NCBI RefSeq assembly: GCF_007746075.1
Contig: NZ_CP036339.1
Span: forward strand, 3,563,786-3,627,785
DNA length: 64,000 bases
Origin: Lacipirellula limnantheis
GTDB taxonomy: Bacteria > Planctomycetota > Planctomycetia > Pirellulales > Lacipirellulaceae
Direction: 5' to 3'
A program made the position numbers and the translations under genes. Positions 28,591-37,791 of this stretch are shown in pieces. Below the pieces are notes generated by a model. The model did not search any database and had not been told where the DNA came from. It saw only the letters and a list, made by a program, of their open reading frames with translations. Positions within the stretch are counted from its first letter, which is position 1. Every line of letters starts with the position of its first letter.

Positions 28591-29535
28591 CTACGCGCCG
28601 CCATCCTCTTCACGGCCCACGAAGTACTCGATTAAGTACTGATGCATCGCCGGCTTCTCGCTGCTCCACTTCCAAACCCCATTTCCGTCGAGCGCCAAGT
28701 CAGCTTCCGGGTTGAAGCGGAACGCTGAGAAGTCAACGTACCGCTGGCGATATCTGCGCGCCGCCGGCTCGCCATGCCACAAATGCGCGATCGGCCCCGC
28801 CACGTGGCCCCAATCGCCCCCCACGGCGTGATGGAAGCCATGCGACCAGCGGCGAAAGTGCTCGCGCATTTCCGGATGAAACCGCATTGCCTCCGCCGCT
28901 TCCTGCCATTGATCATCAACGGCAAAGCAATGAACCCTCGTCCCGCCACCGATGATCCAGGCGTCGTAAAATCCGCGCTCTGCGAACACCTCGCGGCGGA
29001 ACGCCCACGCCAACCCATAGGTGACCGGCGGGCTCTTGCGAGGATTGCCCCACGACGGATTGCAAAGCTCCGCGTTCGTCGCCCCATGCGCCCGCAACCA
29101 GGCATATCCCGGCGAGGAAGCGACCGATTGCTCGATCAACGCGAAGTCGCACAGATGCGATTTCGGCAAATAATAGACCTCCGAAAACGGTTGCAACAGC
29201 GGCGTCTGATCGAGCGCGTCGCTGACCGCTTCCCACACGTCCGTGCGCCCGAAGATGACGTCGCCATCCAAGCCGACGATCTTCGTCACGCGCGTCGGCA
29301 CGGCGCCCAGCGCCAGATTGAGCAATCGCTCTTTCTGCCACATCACGCTGCTCGCGGGAAACTGCAGCAGCATGTCCGCGTCTGCAGAAGTTAGGTCAAA
29401 GCGCCCGTCGTAACCCAGCTCAACCGCCACCAGAGGAATCCGCAGCGACTGCCTGAATTGCAAAAAATTCTCCCGTCGGCAGCGCCAGTGCATCGGATTG
29501 AAGTAAGCCGTAATGCCCCAAATCTCATCGGCCAT
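28591..29535 (-). CDS. glycosyltransferase-like protein, GT-A fold
   Basis: A 314-residue soluble protein. The N-terminus (IWGITAYFNPMHWRCRRENF) resembles a nucleotide-sugar-binding strand-helix start; around residues 70-95 is WQKERLLNLAL followed by KIVGLDGDVIF, a DxD-type metal site; later there are LAWAFRREVF and YDAWIIGGG blocks, matching predicted GT-A transferases that act on small or polymeric sugar acceptors. The start has GGGAGAG six bases upstream. It follows the ATP-grasp gene by 90 bases on the same strand and closes a three-gene cassette. The donor and acceptor are unknown. Confidence 0.6.
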   Translation of the reverse strand: MADEIWGITAYFNPMHWRCRRENFLQFRQSLRIPLVAVELGYDGRFDLTSADADMLLQFPASSVMWQKERLLNLALGAVPTRVTKIVGLDGDVIFGRTDVWEAVSDALDQTPLLQPFSEVYYLPKSHLCDFALIEQSVASSPGYAWLRAHGATNAELCNPSWGNPRKSPPVTYGLAWAFRREVFAERGFYDAWIIGGGTRVHCFAVDDQWQEAAEAMRFHPEMREHFRRWSHGFHHAVGGDWGHVAGPIAHLWHGEPAARRYRQRYVDFSAFRFNPEADLALDGNGVWKWSSEKPAMHQYLIEYFVGREEDGGA

Positions 29536-29625
29536 GCTTCTCTCCCAGAGACAATGCCAGGCGTCTCGGATCGACGACGCTTCCTCCGCTTATTGCGGCG
29601 CAATGCTCAAAAAAGACGCCGCTTG

Positions 29626-30702
29626 CTACGCGGCGCGATAAAATCGCTTCTTCCAAGCCCGCCACCGATCCTTCATCCTAAGCTTCTCCGCATACGTAAA
29701 CGCCCGTTCCACGCCAGGCCAATCGAGCGACGAGGCTGCCTCCAGCGCTGCCGGCACCGGCAGGTCGGCCCGTAGCAGATACATCCGCAGGATCGCCGCC
29801 ATCGTGCGGTGCATCGCCGGGTTTCGATAAGTCAGTCGCTGCGAAGCGAACTTGAACGTCGGAAACGGGTTTGCCTCCCACACGATCATACGCCCGTCCC
29901 GTGAATATCCGTAATCAAACGCGACCAAGTCGAGTTGCAGCGACTGGCTTGCTCGCTGCAACAATGCGTGATTGGGGTCGGGTTGAGAGAGATAATTTAG
30001 CTCCTCAAGCCGGGTCGCAGGGGTGATCACCCGATTCTCACCGCGCGTCACCCACTCCTGCGAGATCTGCAGGTGATGACTCACGCCGACGCCGCCGACG
30101 GCCACATATCGAAACTTCCGATGCAAGCCATCATCGGGATTGCGGACGTCCACGATCTCCACCGCCAGCGGACGCTCAAACGTCGACCACGGAACGCGAC
30201 GCGCGTCGTCCGGCTCGTCAACGCGGAACACATTGCGCGAATGCCCCCAATCTTCGCGAATGAACAGCGGCAGTCGCAGGCCAAGTTGCGTCGCCTCGAA
30301 CTCCTGGCGATCGACGATCGGCTCCATTCGCGGCGTGGCGACGCCCGCCGCGCTCATCAACCGCGCTCCCCGCGATTTCGTCGCGTTCAGCAGAAGATCA
30401 ACTCGATTGATTATCGGAACCCCTCGGCGATCGCACTCCGCCGCCAGCTCCAACGCTTGCTCATGCGTTTCTGCCGACCACTGTTGAACCGGATCCTGCA
30501 ACCAAGCGGCGTGCAGACAGTACGGCGACCAATCGTTGATGCGCACCGGCAGATCGCGCACCTCGAACAGCGACGCAAGCTCCGGAAAGTTCGTCGAGGT
30601 CCACTGCACAATCACGTCGAAAAAGTTGCGCTGATACTTCCGATGCCTCACGATCAAGAATCGCGGACGTCGACTAGCGCGGCTCGAATGTTTCGCGATC
30701 AT
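29626..30702 (-). CDS. ATP-grasp family protein (RimK-like)
   Basis: A 358-residue protein with the ATP-grasp layout: an N-terminal Rossmann-like part (RFLIVRHRKYQRNFF), NRVDLLLNATKSRGARLMSAAGVATPRM (the helix before the ATP lid), PLFIREDWGHS, HRKFRYVAVGG and the C-terminal metal/ATP strand VAFDYGYSRDGRMIVWEANPFP. Such enzymes ligate a carboxylate to an amine or thiol using ATP. The ATG at 30702 overlaps the 3' end of the methyltransferase gene by 29 bases. Function in modification of a peptide, amino acid or sugar is likely but unproven. Confidence 0.75.
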   Translation of the reverse strand: MIAKHSSRASRRPRFLIVRHRKYQRNFFDVIVQWTSTNFPELASLFEVRDLPVRINDWSPYCLHAAWLQDPVQQWSAETHEQALELAAECDRRGVPIINRVDLLLNATKSRGARLMSAAGVATPRMEPIVDRQEFEATQLGLRLPLFIREDWGHSRNVFRVDEPDDARRVPWSTFERPLAVEIVDVRNPDDGLHRKFRYVAVGGVGVSHHLQISQEWVTRGENRVITPATRLEELNYLSQPDPNHALLQRASQSLQLDLVAFDYGYSRDGRMIVWEANPFPTFKFASQRLTYRNPAMHRTMAAILRMYLLRADLPVPAALEAASSLDWPGVERAFTYAEKLRMKDRWRAWKKRFYRAA

Positions 30703-31381
30703 AGGCGCTCCGTGACGGCGGCGACGGGGCAGGCGGGGCAATCTGACGCCGCACCATCGTCACCCCATTGCCAAAAGGGACGTCGAACGTCTGCCAATCG
30801 GGCGAACCTTTCAGCTCGTCGACAAAGTCCACGACGTTGTGGACGTACTCGCGCCCCGGGCCGTAGATCGGCGATGATCCTCGCCAAACGCTGTCGTGCA
30901 GCATGATGACCCCCTGCGGCGCCAGTTTGCCAGCAAAAGCATGAAAGTCGAAACGCGCTTGCTCGGCAGAGTGGTAGCCGTCAACAAACACGAGCCCAAT
31001 CTGATCGAGTTCCCGGTACGCCTCCGAGGCGACGAACTCTTGCGTCGTGGCCGCATGATGCGTCACATTCGCACCTCCGAGGCTGGCGAAGTAGGCGCGC
31101 ACCTTCTCTTCATCCTTCCAGAAGTCATCCACGAACGAAGGATCGATGAAGCAGACGCATCCCCCTTCGGAATTGTCAGCCAAGGCGCGGGCCAGAACGA
31201 GCGGCGCAAATCCGCGATAAGACCCAATGACGACGGCCACAGACGGCCGCAATATGCGACCCATCGCGTAGTACAACCAACCCAGCCCAAGATTCAAATC
31301 AACGCCGCGTTGGGCATGCCCCATCCGCAACAGATCGGGATGTTCAAACAGACTGGCAATCCACCCATTCAGATCATGCAT
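30674..31381 (-). CDS. class I SAM-dependent methyltransferase (Methyltransf_24 type)
   Basis: A 235-residue enzyme. A SAM-binding motif-like region is VAVVIGSYRGFAPLVLARAL (~45-65), an acidic strand CVCFIDPSFVD (~75), and the hallmark VFVDGYHSAEQARFDF (~130), with LAPQGVIMLHDSVW following. This is the Methyltransf_24 family often found with glycan biosynthesis genes. It is the first gene of the leftward cassette and is translated with the ATP-grasp gene through an overlapping end. The substrate may be a sugar hydroxyl or an unusual amino-acid product. Confidence 0.8.
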   Translation of the reverse strand: MHDLNGWIASLFEHPDLLRMGHAQRGVDLNLGLGWLYYAMGRILRPSVAVVIGSYRGFAPLVLARALADNSEGGCVCFIDPSFVDDFWKDEEKVRAYFASLGGANVTHHAATTQEFVASEAYRELDQIGLVFVDGYHSAEQARFDFHAFAGKLAPQGVIMLHDSVWRGSSPIYGPGREYVHNVVDFVDELKGSPDWQTFDVPFGNGVTMVRRQIAPPAPSPPSRSAYDRETFEPR

Positions 31382-32640
31382 AGCGGCGCGAATTCACGGC
31401 AGAAAAGCCATCGAGGCGGCGTCAATCGAATCGCAGAAGTATCCCGGTATTTCTCCAGCACGGTCAATATCATTTGGATGAGAGCTTTGGTTAGCGGATG
31501 CGTCTGTCATCCTGAGCGGAGCGAAGATTCTAGCCGATCAGTCGGGCTTCCAGACTCTTCGCCCCGCTGTGTGCCACTGGCCTTTGATCAGGCCGGTTGC
31601 GTCGCCGTCGCTGAGGACGCGATGGTCCTACCTGGCGCGCCTGCCGATGCTCGGTTTGACGCCAGGCGCGATTGACAGATGCCTGATACTTCCGATGCGG
31701 TGATTGACCCCTGCTGGCAAGCGGCAGCCAAGGCGTTCGCAGAAACTTACAATGCGATGGTCGCAGCGCGTGCGGACGCGTAGCTTCGGCGCCAGCGGAT
31801 CCGCTGCGTTTGCCGCCGAGCAAGCAAACGCAGCGCTCGCGCCGCCGGCGATGGAGTCAGCGACGCCCCCAGAACGCAGCTCGAAGGTCATCAGCAGCCA
31901 TGAAGATACCGCCGGCAAATGACGACTGGTTCTGGCCCGCAGGCGATGGCCTCTCGACGCGAGTCGTCGCTCCCTGCGCAACGCCTGAGCACTTACACCA
32001 TAGCCACGCGTCGACTCCATCGCGTCAGTTCCGCGTAGGCCGCGTTTCAACGAATGCGCCCCCGAGTCCAGGGCACACGGCAGAAAGTTGCGTCGGTTTC
32101 AGCGGCATCGACCAGGACGAAGAATCCAAAGCCGACAAGTAGAATGTAGTCGACGAATCCATTGCAACTCTCTCCGTCGCTTCCCATTGATCGATCTAGA
32201 GACCACGGACTATTAGTTTAGCTCGGCGTCGCTCCCTCCGTCCCGTGCTCGCCTCGCCCAACTTGGTGATGATCTGCGCCTTCGCCGACGTCGGCAATTG
32301 GCCGTCACGCTCGTCGATAACAAATGCTAACAGAAGCGACGCAAGGAGGGACACGGGCAGCGCCTCGCGTCGGGTTGAAGTCGGAAATCGACCTTTTTGC
32401 GAAGCCTCGTGCGGGCTTCATTGGCAAATTGGCAGATCGCGCCCGACTCGCTGCCTCGCTCGGCCTGAAAGGCGTGCCCAAAGAGTCCGGCAGAAATCAG
32501 CGAAATGACCGTTCCCCCCCAAAGCGTCTCAGCCAAAACGCGACTAGAATACGCGGTATTCGATCCCCCTGAAGCCGCGTGAATCGCTTCGTCGGCTTAT
32601 TCCGCTCGATCACTCGTTCGCTGCATCTTGAGGTTCTTCG
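31382..32640. other. long gene-poor stretch (about 1.26 kb)
   Basis: Between the methyltransferase and the next PEP-CTERM gene. It contains overlapping Arg/Ala-rich frames on both strands (the longest 140 codons at 31628-32050, leftward, with no motif) and a short repeat-like element at 31506-31530. No transposase or RNA gene recognised. The last ~60 bases carry the start region of the next gene. Confidence 0.4.
31506..31530. repeat. short interspersed repeat-like element
   Basis: The 25-base segment beginning GTCATCCTGAGCGGAGCGAA closely resembles a short interspersed sequence (ATCCTGAGCGAAGCGAAGGAT family) that I recall from intergenic regions of many bacteria. Only one copy is visible in this window, so its repetitive nature is from memory and not shown here. 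Confidence 0.3.
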
Positions 32641-35600
32641 ATGGCATTGCCCGTCTTGATGGTGTTCGCTCGTCGCGCGTTCGGGCTCGGTCTCGTCTTC
32701 GCCTTGCTGTTTGCAATTACTTCGCCGGCGCTCGCCCAGGCGATCTGGACCGGCGCGGCCGATCCTTCGCCGCCCAACGGCGTTTATAACAATCCAGGAA
32801 ATTGGAGCGGCACCTTCGGCCTCGTACCCGCGGGGGGGGACTTTGCGATTTTTAACGCCAATGCCACGTACACGACGACCTTCACCGGGAATCAGGGGCT
32901 CTTTCATGCAGCAGTCCGCGGTGGTCAGGTCTCTTGGCTAAGCGACTCGGCCACGGTTCGCCAATTCACTCTTAACATATTGAGCGCTGGCGGCCCCAAT
33001 CAGACGCTCACGATCGGGTCATCAACGAAACCCCTGCTCGTGACGAGTTTCAATCCGATCGAAGCGGGGACCTTGATCACGATCGGCAGTGGGGCGATCG
33101 TCGTCGATGGCGCGAACTCGGCGCTCAATGGCCCGAGCATCCTCTTGGGAAGTTTCAATGGTTTCGACGGTACAGTGCGTTATCAAAACGGTGCGCAAGG
33201 TAACATCGGTGGCGCCATCGAACTGGGGAACGCCGCCAGCGACGGCAGTGACGGACTACTGGAGATACTCAGCGGTGCTGATCTCACGAGCGGCGCCATC
33301 AACCTCGCCACGACGACTTCCACCGCCACAGGCACATTCAACGTCAGCGGCGCCGGGTCGACGCTAGTGCAAAGCGGAGCTTCGACGCTCACGGTTGGTA
33401 GTACCATCGGCGGGGCGGGGACGGTCAACGTCAACACCGGCGGGACGTTCACCAGCGGCAGCGGACTCGTTACGGTGAATGCCACGGGGACGATCAATCG
33501 CACCGGTACAGGCGTGTTTAACGTCGCCGGGAATCTGCTGCTCGACGGCGGCAAGTTTCTCACCCCGGGCGGCAGCTTCAGTCGCGGGGCCGGTCAGTCT
33601 TTCACCGTGCAGAACGGCGGACTTTTCGACGCCACCCCGTCAACGGCGGCGTCCAATGCGGTCGGCGTCAATGCCGGCTCTTTGGCCACGGCTGGTACGG
33701 CCACGATCGCCAATGGTACGCTCCGCTTCGTCGGCGGACAGGGCGGGGCTGGGATTAGCGCTATTGCACGGAATAACCAAGGCGGGGCTGGCGGCATCGG
33801 GGGATCGCTGCAGCTCACCGGGGGGAGCTTGACGCTTACAGGAACCGCGCTGGCGACGTTCGATGGTGGACTAGGCGGCAACAACGGCGCATTCAGCGGC
33901 GGGGCTGCTGCGGGCAGCGGTGGTCAAGGTGGAACCCTGACCGCTGCGGGGGCCTCGGTCGAAGTCCACGCCGGCGCGAGCGTCTCGCTCAACGGTGGCG
34001 CTGGCGGTGTGAATCCCAGCAATAATGGTAGTGGCGGACACGGGGGTGGCAGCGGCCAATTCAACATTTCCGTCGGTACGGTAAGTGTCAACGGTGGAAC
34101 CATCTCGCTCAGCGGCGGGGCGGGCGGGGCGGCTAGTGCCTTTGGCAATGGCGGCAACGGCGGCAACGGCGGCGCACTTTCTCAGTCGGGAGGGAGTTTT
34201 AACTTTAATTCCGGAACAATTGCGCTCCGGGGAGGAACTGGCGGCGCTGCCAGCTTCCTCGGCAATCTCGGCGCCAACGGCGCCGCCGGTTCCGTGAACG
34301 TCACCGGCGGTACGTTCAACTTCACCGCCGGGCAGATCACGGCCGACGCTTCGATCATTCCCCCCACCCCGGCTGCACTGGTGAAGGCGACGATGAACGT
34401 CTCTGGCGGGGCAGTGAACCTTCTTAATAACTTCACCAATCACCTGGGTACGCTCAACCTCACGAGCAGCGGCGTCATCAACGGCAATGGCGCGAATGGA
34501 GCACCTGCAGGTTCTGTTGGACCGGGAGGCACGGGAGCGCCAGGCCGGTCGATCACCACGTCGGGCAGTCTGGCCCTCTCTGGCACCGGTTCCCAGATCA
34601 ATTTGCTCGGCGGCGCCGGTGGTAGTCATTCCGGTGATTTTTCGCGTGGCGGCATAGGTGGGGCGGGTGGGACCTTGAGCGTCACGGGTGGAACGACGAC
34701 GCTTTCCGACTCTTCTGTCGTGAGCCTCGCCGGTGGTAGCGGTGGCTCTGGCATACCTTCACACGAGGCTGGCATAGGTGGGGCAGGTGGGACCTTGAAC
34801 GTCACGGGTGGAACGACGACGCTCGCAAGCGCATCTGTCGTGAGCCTCGTCGGTGGTAACGGTGGGCTCGGCGGCAACGGCTTCGGCCCGAACGGAGGGG
34901 CGGGCGGCGCCACGCTGCTTTCTGGCGGAGTCCTCAACGTGTCCGGCGGAAAGATCCTCCTCGCTGGCGGCGCCGGGGGATCAGGTGGTCGTTTCTTCCC
35001 TGCCGGCGCGGCCGGCGCAGCGGGTTCATTCAACATGACGGGCGGTGAGTTCAACTTCACTGCCGGACAGGTGACGGGCAACACGGCGATTGTTCCGACG
35101 GCCCCCATCGCGCTCGTCGGCGCGACAATGAATGTCTCGGCCGGCGCGCTCAACACGGCTGCTGGCGAGTTCGGCATCACTAACGGCGCGACGCTGAATC
35201 TTTCGGGCGGCGTGATGAACGCGAGTACGGTGACGCTCAACAACAGCGCATTCAACTTCACCGGCGGCACGCTCCACGCCACTGCGTTCAACGGCGACTT
35301 GGTGAACAACGGCGGCACGCTTGCGCCGGGGACTTCGCCCGGCACGACCACCGTCAACGGCAACTACACGCAAAGCTCTGGTGCGCTCGAGATCGAACTC
35401 GGCGGCACATCTGCCGGACAGTTTGATCTGCTCAGTGTCACGGGCAACACCACACTCGGCGGCGCGATTGACGTGAATCTGTTCGGCGGCTTCACGCCGA
35501 CGATCGGTCAGTCGTGGGAGATCATCGACGTCGCCGGCACTCTGAGCGGCGCCTTTGCAGGGCTCGCCGAAGGCTCGCCGTTTGCTAACTATGGCGGCAC

Positions 35601-35961
35601 GCTGTTGACCATCAGCTACGCCGGCGGCGATGGCAACGACGTGTTCATCAACACAGTCGCGGGATTGGCTGGCGACTTCGATTTCGACGACGACGTCGAC
35701 GGGGCCGACTTCCTTCTCTGGCAACGAGGCGCATCGCCCAATCCGTTAAGCGCCGGCGACCTGGCGACTTGGCAGGCGAACTTCGGGTCCCCATCGTCCA
35801 CGCCGCGGACTAGCACCGTCCCTGAACCGCACGCATTCTTGCTGAGCGCCATTGCATGCCTTTCGCTTCGGCGTCGCCGCCGCGAGCTGAACTTCTCGCG
35901 ATTACGTACGCCTCACCGTGAGCACGACGAAGTGGGCGTCGCCGCTTGTTCGCTTTGCTGA
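32641..35961 (+). CDS. large autotransporter-repeat PEP-CTERM protein with dockerin-like domain
   Basis: An 1106-residue secreted protein. The signal peptide (residues 13-33) ends SPALAQA. A beta-helix type series of GTxNVTGGTxxL and GGAGG repeats runs to ~900, then a closing domain with GDLVNNGGTLAPGTSPGTTTVNG, a dockerin-like pair (DFDDDVDGADFLLW, ~1025) and a PEP-CTERM tail (VPEPHAFLLSAIACLSLRRRRR). Unusually, ~27 residues follow the basic cluster. GAGG lies eight bases before the ATG. Two ~100-bp near-identical tandem copies start at 34651 and 34771. Likely an extracellular or surface protein; role unknown. Confidence 0.85.
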   Translation: MALPVLMVFARRAFGLGLVFALLFAITSPALAQAIWTGAADPSPPNGVYNNPGNWSGTFGLVPAGGDFAIFNANATYTTTFTGNQGLFHAAVRGGQVSWLSDSATVRQFTLNILSAGGPNQTLTIGSSTKPLLVTSFNPIEAGTLITIGSGAIVVDGANSALNGPSILLGSFNGFDGTVRYQNGAQGNIGGAIELGNAASDGSDGLLEILSGADLTSGAINLATTTSTATGTFNVSGAGSTLVQSGASTLTVGSTIGGAGTVNVNTGGTFTSGSGLVTVNATGTINRTGTGVFNVAGNLLLDGGKFLTPGGSFSRGAGQSFTVQNGGLFDATPSTAASNAVGVNAGSLATAGTATIANGTLRFVGGQGGAGISAIARNNQGGAGGIGGSLQLTGGSLTLTGTALATFDGGLGGNNGAFSGGAAAGSGGQGGTLTAAGASVEVHAGASVSLNGGAGGVNPSNNGSGGHGGGSGQFNISVGTVSVNGGTISLSGGAGGAASAFGNGGNGGNGGALSQSGGSFNFNSGTIALRGGTGGAASFLGNLGANGAAGSVNVTGGTFNFTAGQITADASIIPPTPAALVKATMNVSGGAVNLLNNFTNHLGTLNLTSSGVINGNGANGAPAGSVGPGGTGAPGRSITTSGSLALSGTGSQINLLGGAGGSHSGDFSRGGIGGAGGTLSVTGGTTTLSDSSVVSLAGGSGGSGIPSHEAGIGGAGGTLNVTGGTTTLASASVVSLVGGNGGLGGNGFGPNGGAGGATLLSGGVLNVSGGKILLAGGAGGSGGRFFPAGAAGAAGSFNMTGGEFNFTAGQVTGNTAIVPTAPIALVGATMNVSAGALNTAAGEFGITNGATLNLSGGVMNASTVTLNNSAFNFTGGTLHATAFNGDLVNNGGTLAPGTSPGTTTVNGNYTQSSGALEIELGGTSAGQFDLLSVTGNTTLGGAIDVNLFGGFTPTIGQSWEIIDVAGTLSGAFAGLAEGSPFANYGGTLLTISYAGGDGNDVFINTVAGLAGDFDFDDDVDGADFLLWQRGASPNPLSAGDLATWQANFGSPSSTPRTSTVPEPHAFLLSAIACLSLRRRRRELNFSRLRTPHREHDEVGVAACSLC

Positions 35962-36668
35962 CCGGTTCGGCTGCACGCCCGGATCGCCGTCCCAGCAATC
36001 GCGAGGCACACAATCGCCAGCGTCGTCGGCTCCGGAACGATTGACGGAATCTGACGCAGCGTAAAGTGACCAAAGCCCGGCGACAGCCTAGAGACGTCCG
36101 GGACGTCAATCCGGAACCGAATCCTCTCCGCGCCCGTCCCCTGAACGCCGACGGCGAATAGCATCCAATCTCCGTCTGTAAGGATCTCTGCAAATGCCGA
36201 CGTCGCGAGCCCCCAGTTGAGATCGGGCACATCAAAATCAAGTCCGTCGCCGCCGGTAGATCCCACGAAGTCCGGGCCGACGCCGTAGCCCAAGATCATC
36301 AAATAACCGTTCCAGTTGGCGCCGGTGTTATTGTCAATCGACTCGAAAAACTGATACTCGGTGACGCCGCCGCTGGGGGTCACCGCAAACTCGATATCGA
36401 TATAGCCGTTGAAGTCAAACCGCTTGATCGGGACCACGATATTGTCGTCAAACGCTTCGGGCGTCGGACCGTCGTCGTTATTGAGAGCCGTGGTGACGAC
36501 GGCCGGAACAAAGACGGCGCCGAGTCCCGAGCCAGTCCCCGCATGCGGGCCAAACTGAGTGACGCCAGAGATGACGCCGGCGGAGGCTGCAACTGCCAGA
36601 GCAGCAATAATGCAGGCGGTCAGTGAACAAGCCCAGGCGCGAGGACGCGCCGCCAACGAAGAAGCCAT
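35913..36668 (-). CDS. PEP-CTERM protein, choice-of-anchor F-like
   Basis: A 251-residue secreted protein. The signal peptide covers residues ~10-30 (CIIAALAVAASA). A ~170-residue beta-sandwich follows (YIDIEFAVTPSGGVTEYQFFESIDNNTG, WNGYLMILGYGVG, DGLDFDVPDLNWG), similar to the choice-of-anchor F family. The tail has VPEPTTLAIVCLAIAGTAIR, a PEP-CTERM signal, with a long ~24-residue basic/Ser extension. Its 3' end overlaps the tail of the opposite-strand PEP-CTERM gene by 49 bases. Confidence 0.8.
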   Translation of the reverse strand: MASSLAARPRAWACSLTACIIAALAVAASAGVISGVTQFGPHAGTGSGLGAVFVPAVVTTALNNDDGPTPEAFDDNIVVPIKRFDFNGYIDIEFAVTPSGGVTEYQFFESIDNNTGANWNGYLMILGYGVGPDFVGSTGGDGLDFDVPDLNWGLATSAFAEILTDGDWMLFAVGVQGTGAERIRFRIDVPDVSRLSPGFGHFTLRQIPSIVPEPTTLAIVCLAIAGTAIRACSRTGQQSEQAATPTSSCSR

Positions 36669-37791
36669 GAGCAGCTTCCTGATGATGAAAAGATTAGCGT
36701 AGTGTAGTCGTCCTCTGACCGGAAAGCTTTACTAATGCGATTAGGTTGCCCTTGGTGCTGAGTGCGTCGGTCTCGAGCCTGCTCTGTTGGTCACTCCCAC
36801 GACGTGGCGCTTCGTGGGATCGACGCACAACCGATCGGCGTTTTTGACATCTTCAGCACCAGAGTCGTCGAGGTTAGCGATCCGATCAGTCGCGGTAGCA
36901 GCGCTCCCTTCACGCCGACTTCGCCGCCTGCACGACGAGCGGGGAGTGGGCTATCGGAAGTATCCGATTCATCCGTAGGGATGCGCGGCCTCTGAAAGCG
37001 GTCCGCGAAGATGCTCGATCTCCCTAGCATCTAGCGCTGGAAAGACCAGCAGCGCGCTGTAGTCGCTCGCGCCGCACAGGCGCGGAACACTTCCGCCGGC
37101 AGCCAGGCCGTTTATGCTACGTTCGACAACGGCAAGGCATCTTTGGCGGAGTTCGAAGGAGCATTTACTTCCCCCTCTAGTGCGCCACCCTAATATTCGG
37201 ACTTCTGGCCGCGTTAACTTACCACGTCTCCGGCCGATTCACGGTCCGGTCGGCGATCATCGCCACAACGGTCATAGCAGTGCTGCCGGGGATGGCCGGC
37301 GGGCAGAAGTCGACGCCGACGCGATGTTGCTAGAAACCTAGAAATACTGTCCCAAGCTTCAGCAGCATTGCGGCGAACCGTATTTTCAGTGGATGTGCTC
37401 CGTCCGCTGAATTCCAGCGGCCTGGAGCAGAAGAAGCAGAGCCGCACCGACGCCCGGCACGCATTCTTGACATCCGCCACCACGCTGCTAGACTTAAGCC
37501 CAGCGAGTCGCCCCAGGCGGCCCGTCGTGCGACATGCCTCGCTAACGCGACGTCGCAGGTTGTCATTGCCGGTATCGGCATGTCTTAAAGGGCGCCTTCC
37601 CAGGCGCCGCAGAACAGGCGTTCTGTCGTTGAGCTCGAACCGCCTCGCTTGCTACTCGCAAGCTTGAGGCTTGGACGCAGCGGACCAGTTGGTTCGCCGC
37701 TGACCTCCGTCTTCTCAAACGCCTGATTCCTGAAGGGCCGCATGGTGCGGCGTCGTCAGCGTTTGAATCACCCTTGCCACAGGGGATTTGA
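36669..37791. other. long gene-poor stretch (about 1.1 kb)
   Basis: Between the choice-of-anchor protein start and the unknown three-gene operon. Frames are short and overlapping, mostly Arg/Ser-rich; none is supported. The right part carries several hairpins, best at 37591-37608 (7-bp stem, TCCC loop). The final ~60 bases hold the Shine-Dalgarno of the next gene (AGGGGA). No insertion sequence recognised. Confidence 0.4.
37591..37608. terminator. GC-rich stem-loop
   Basis: A perfect 7-bp stem GGCGCCT/AGGCGCC with a TCCC loop. It lies inside a non-coding stretch and has no U-tract, so a rho-independent terminator is only one possibility. Confidence 0.35.

Noticed and set aside
31628..32050. 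140-codon minus frame in the 31.4-32.6 kb gap
   Set aside because: Composition dominated by Arg/Ala/Ser with no motif and overlapped by open frames on the other strand.
36791..37030. 79-codon minus frame near 36.9 kb
   Set aside because: No motif, no Shine-Dalgarno, low-complexity Pro/Arg segment; likely chance.
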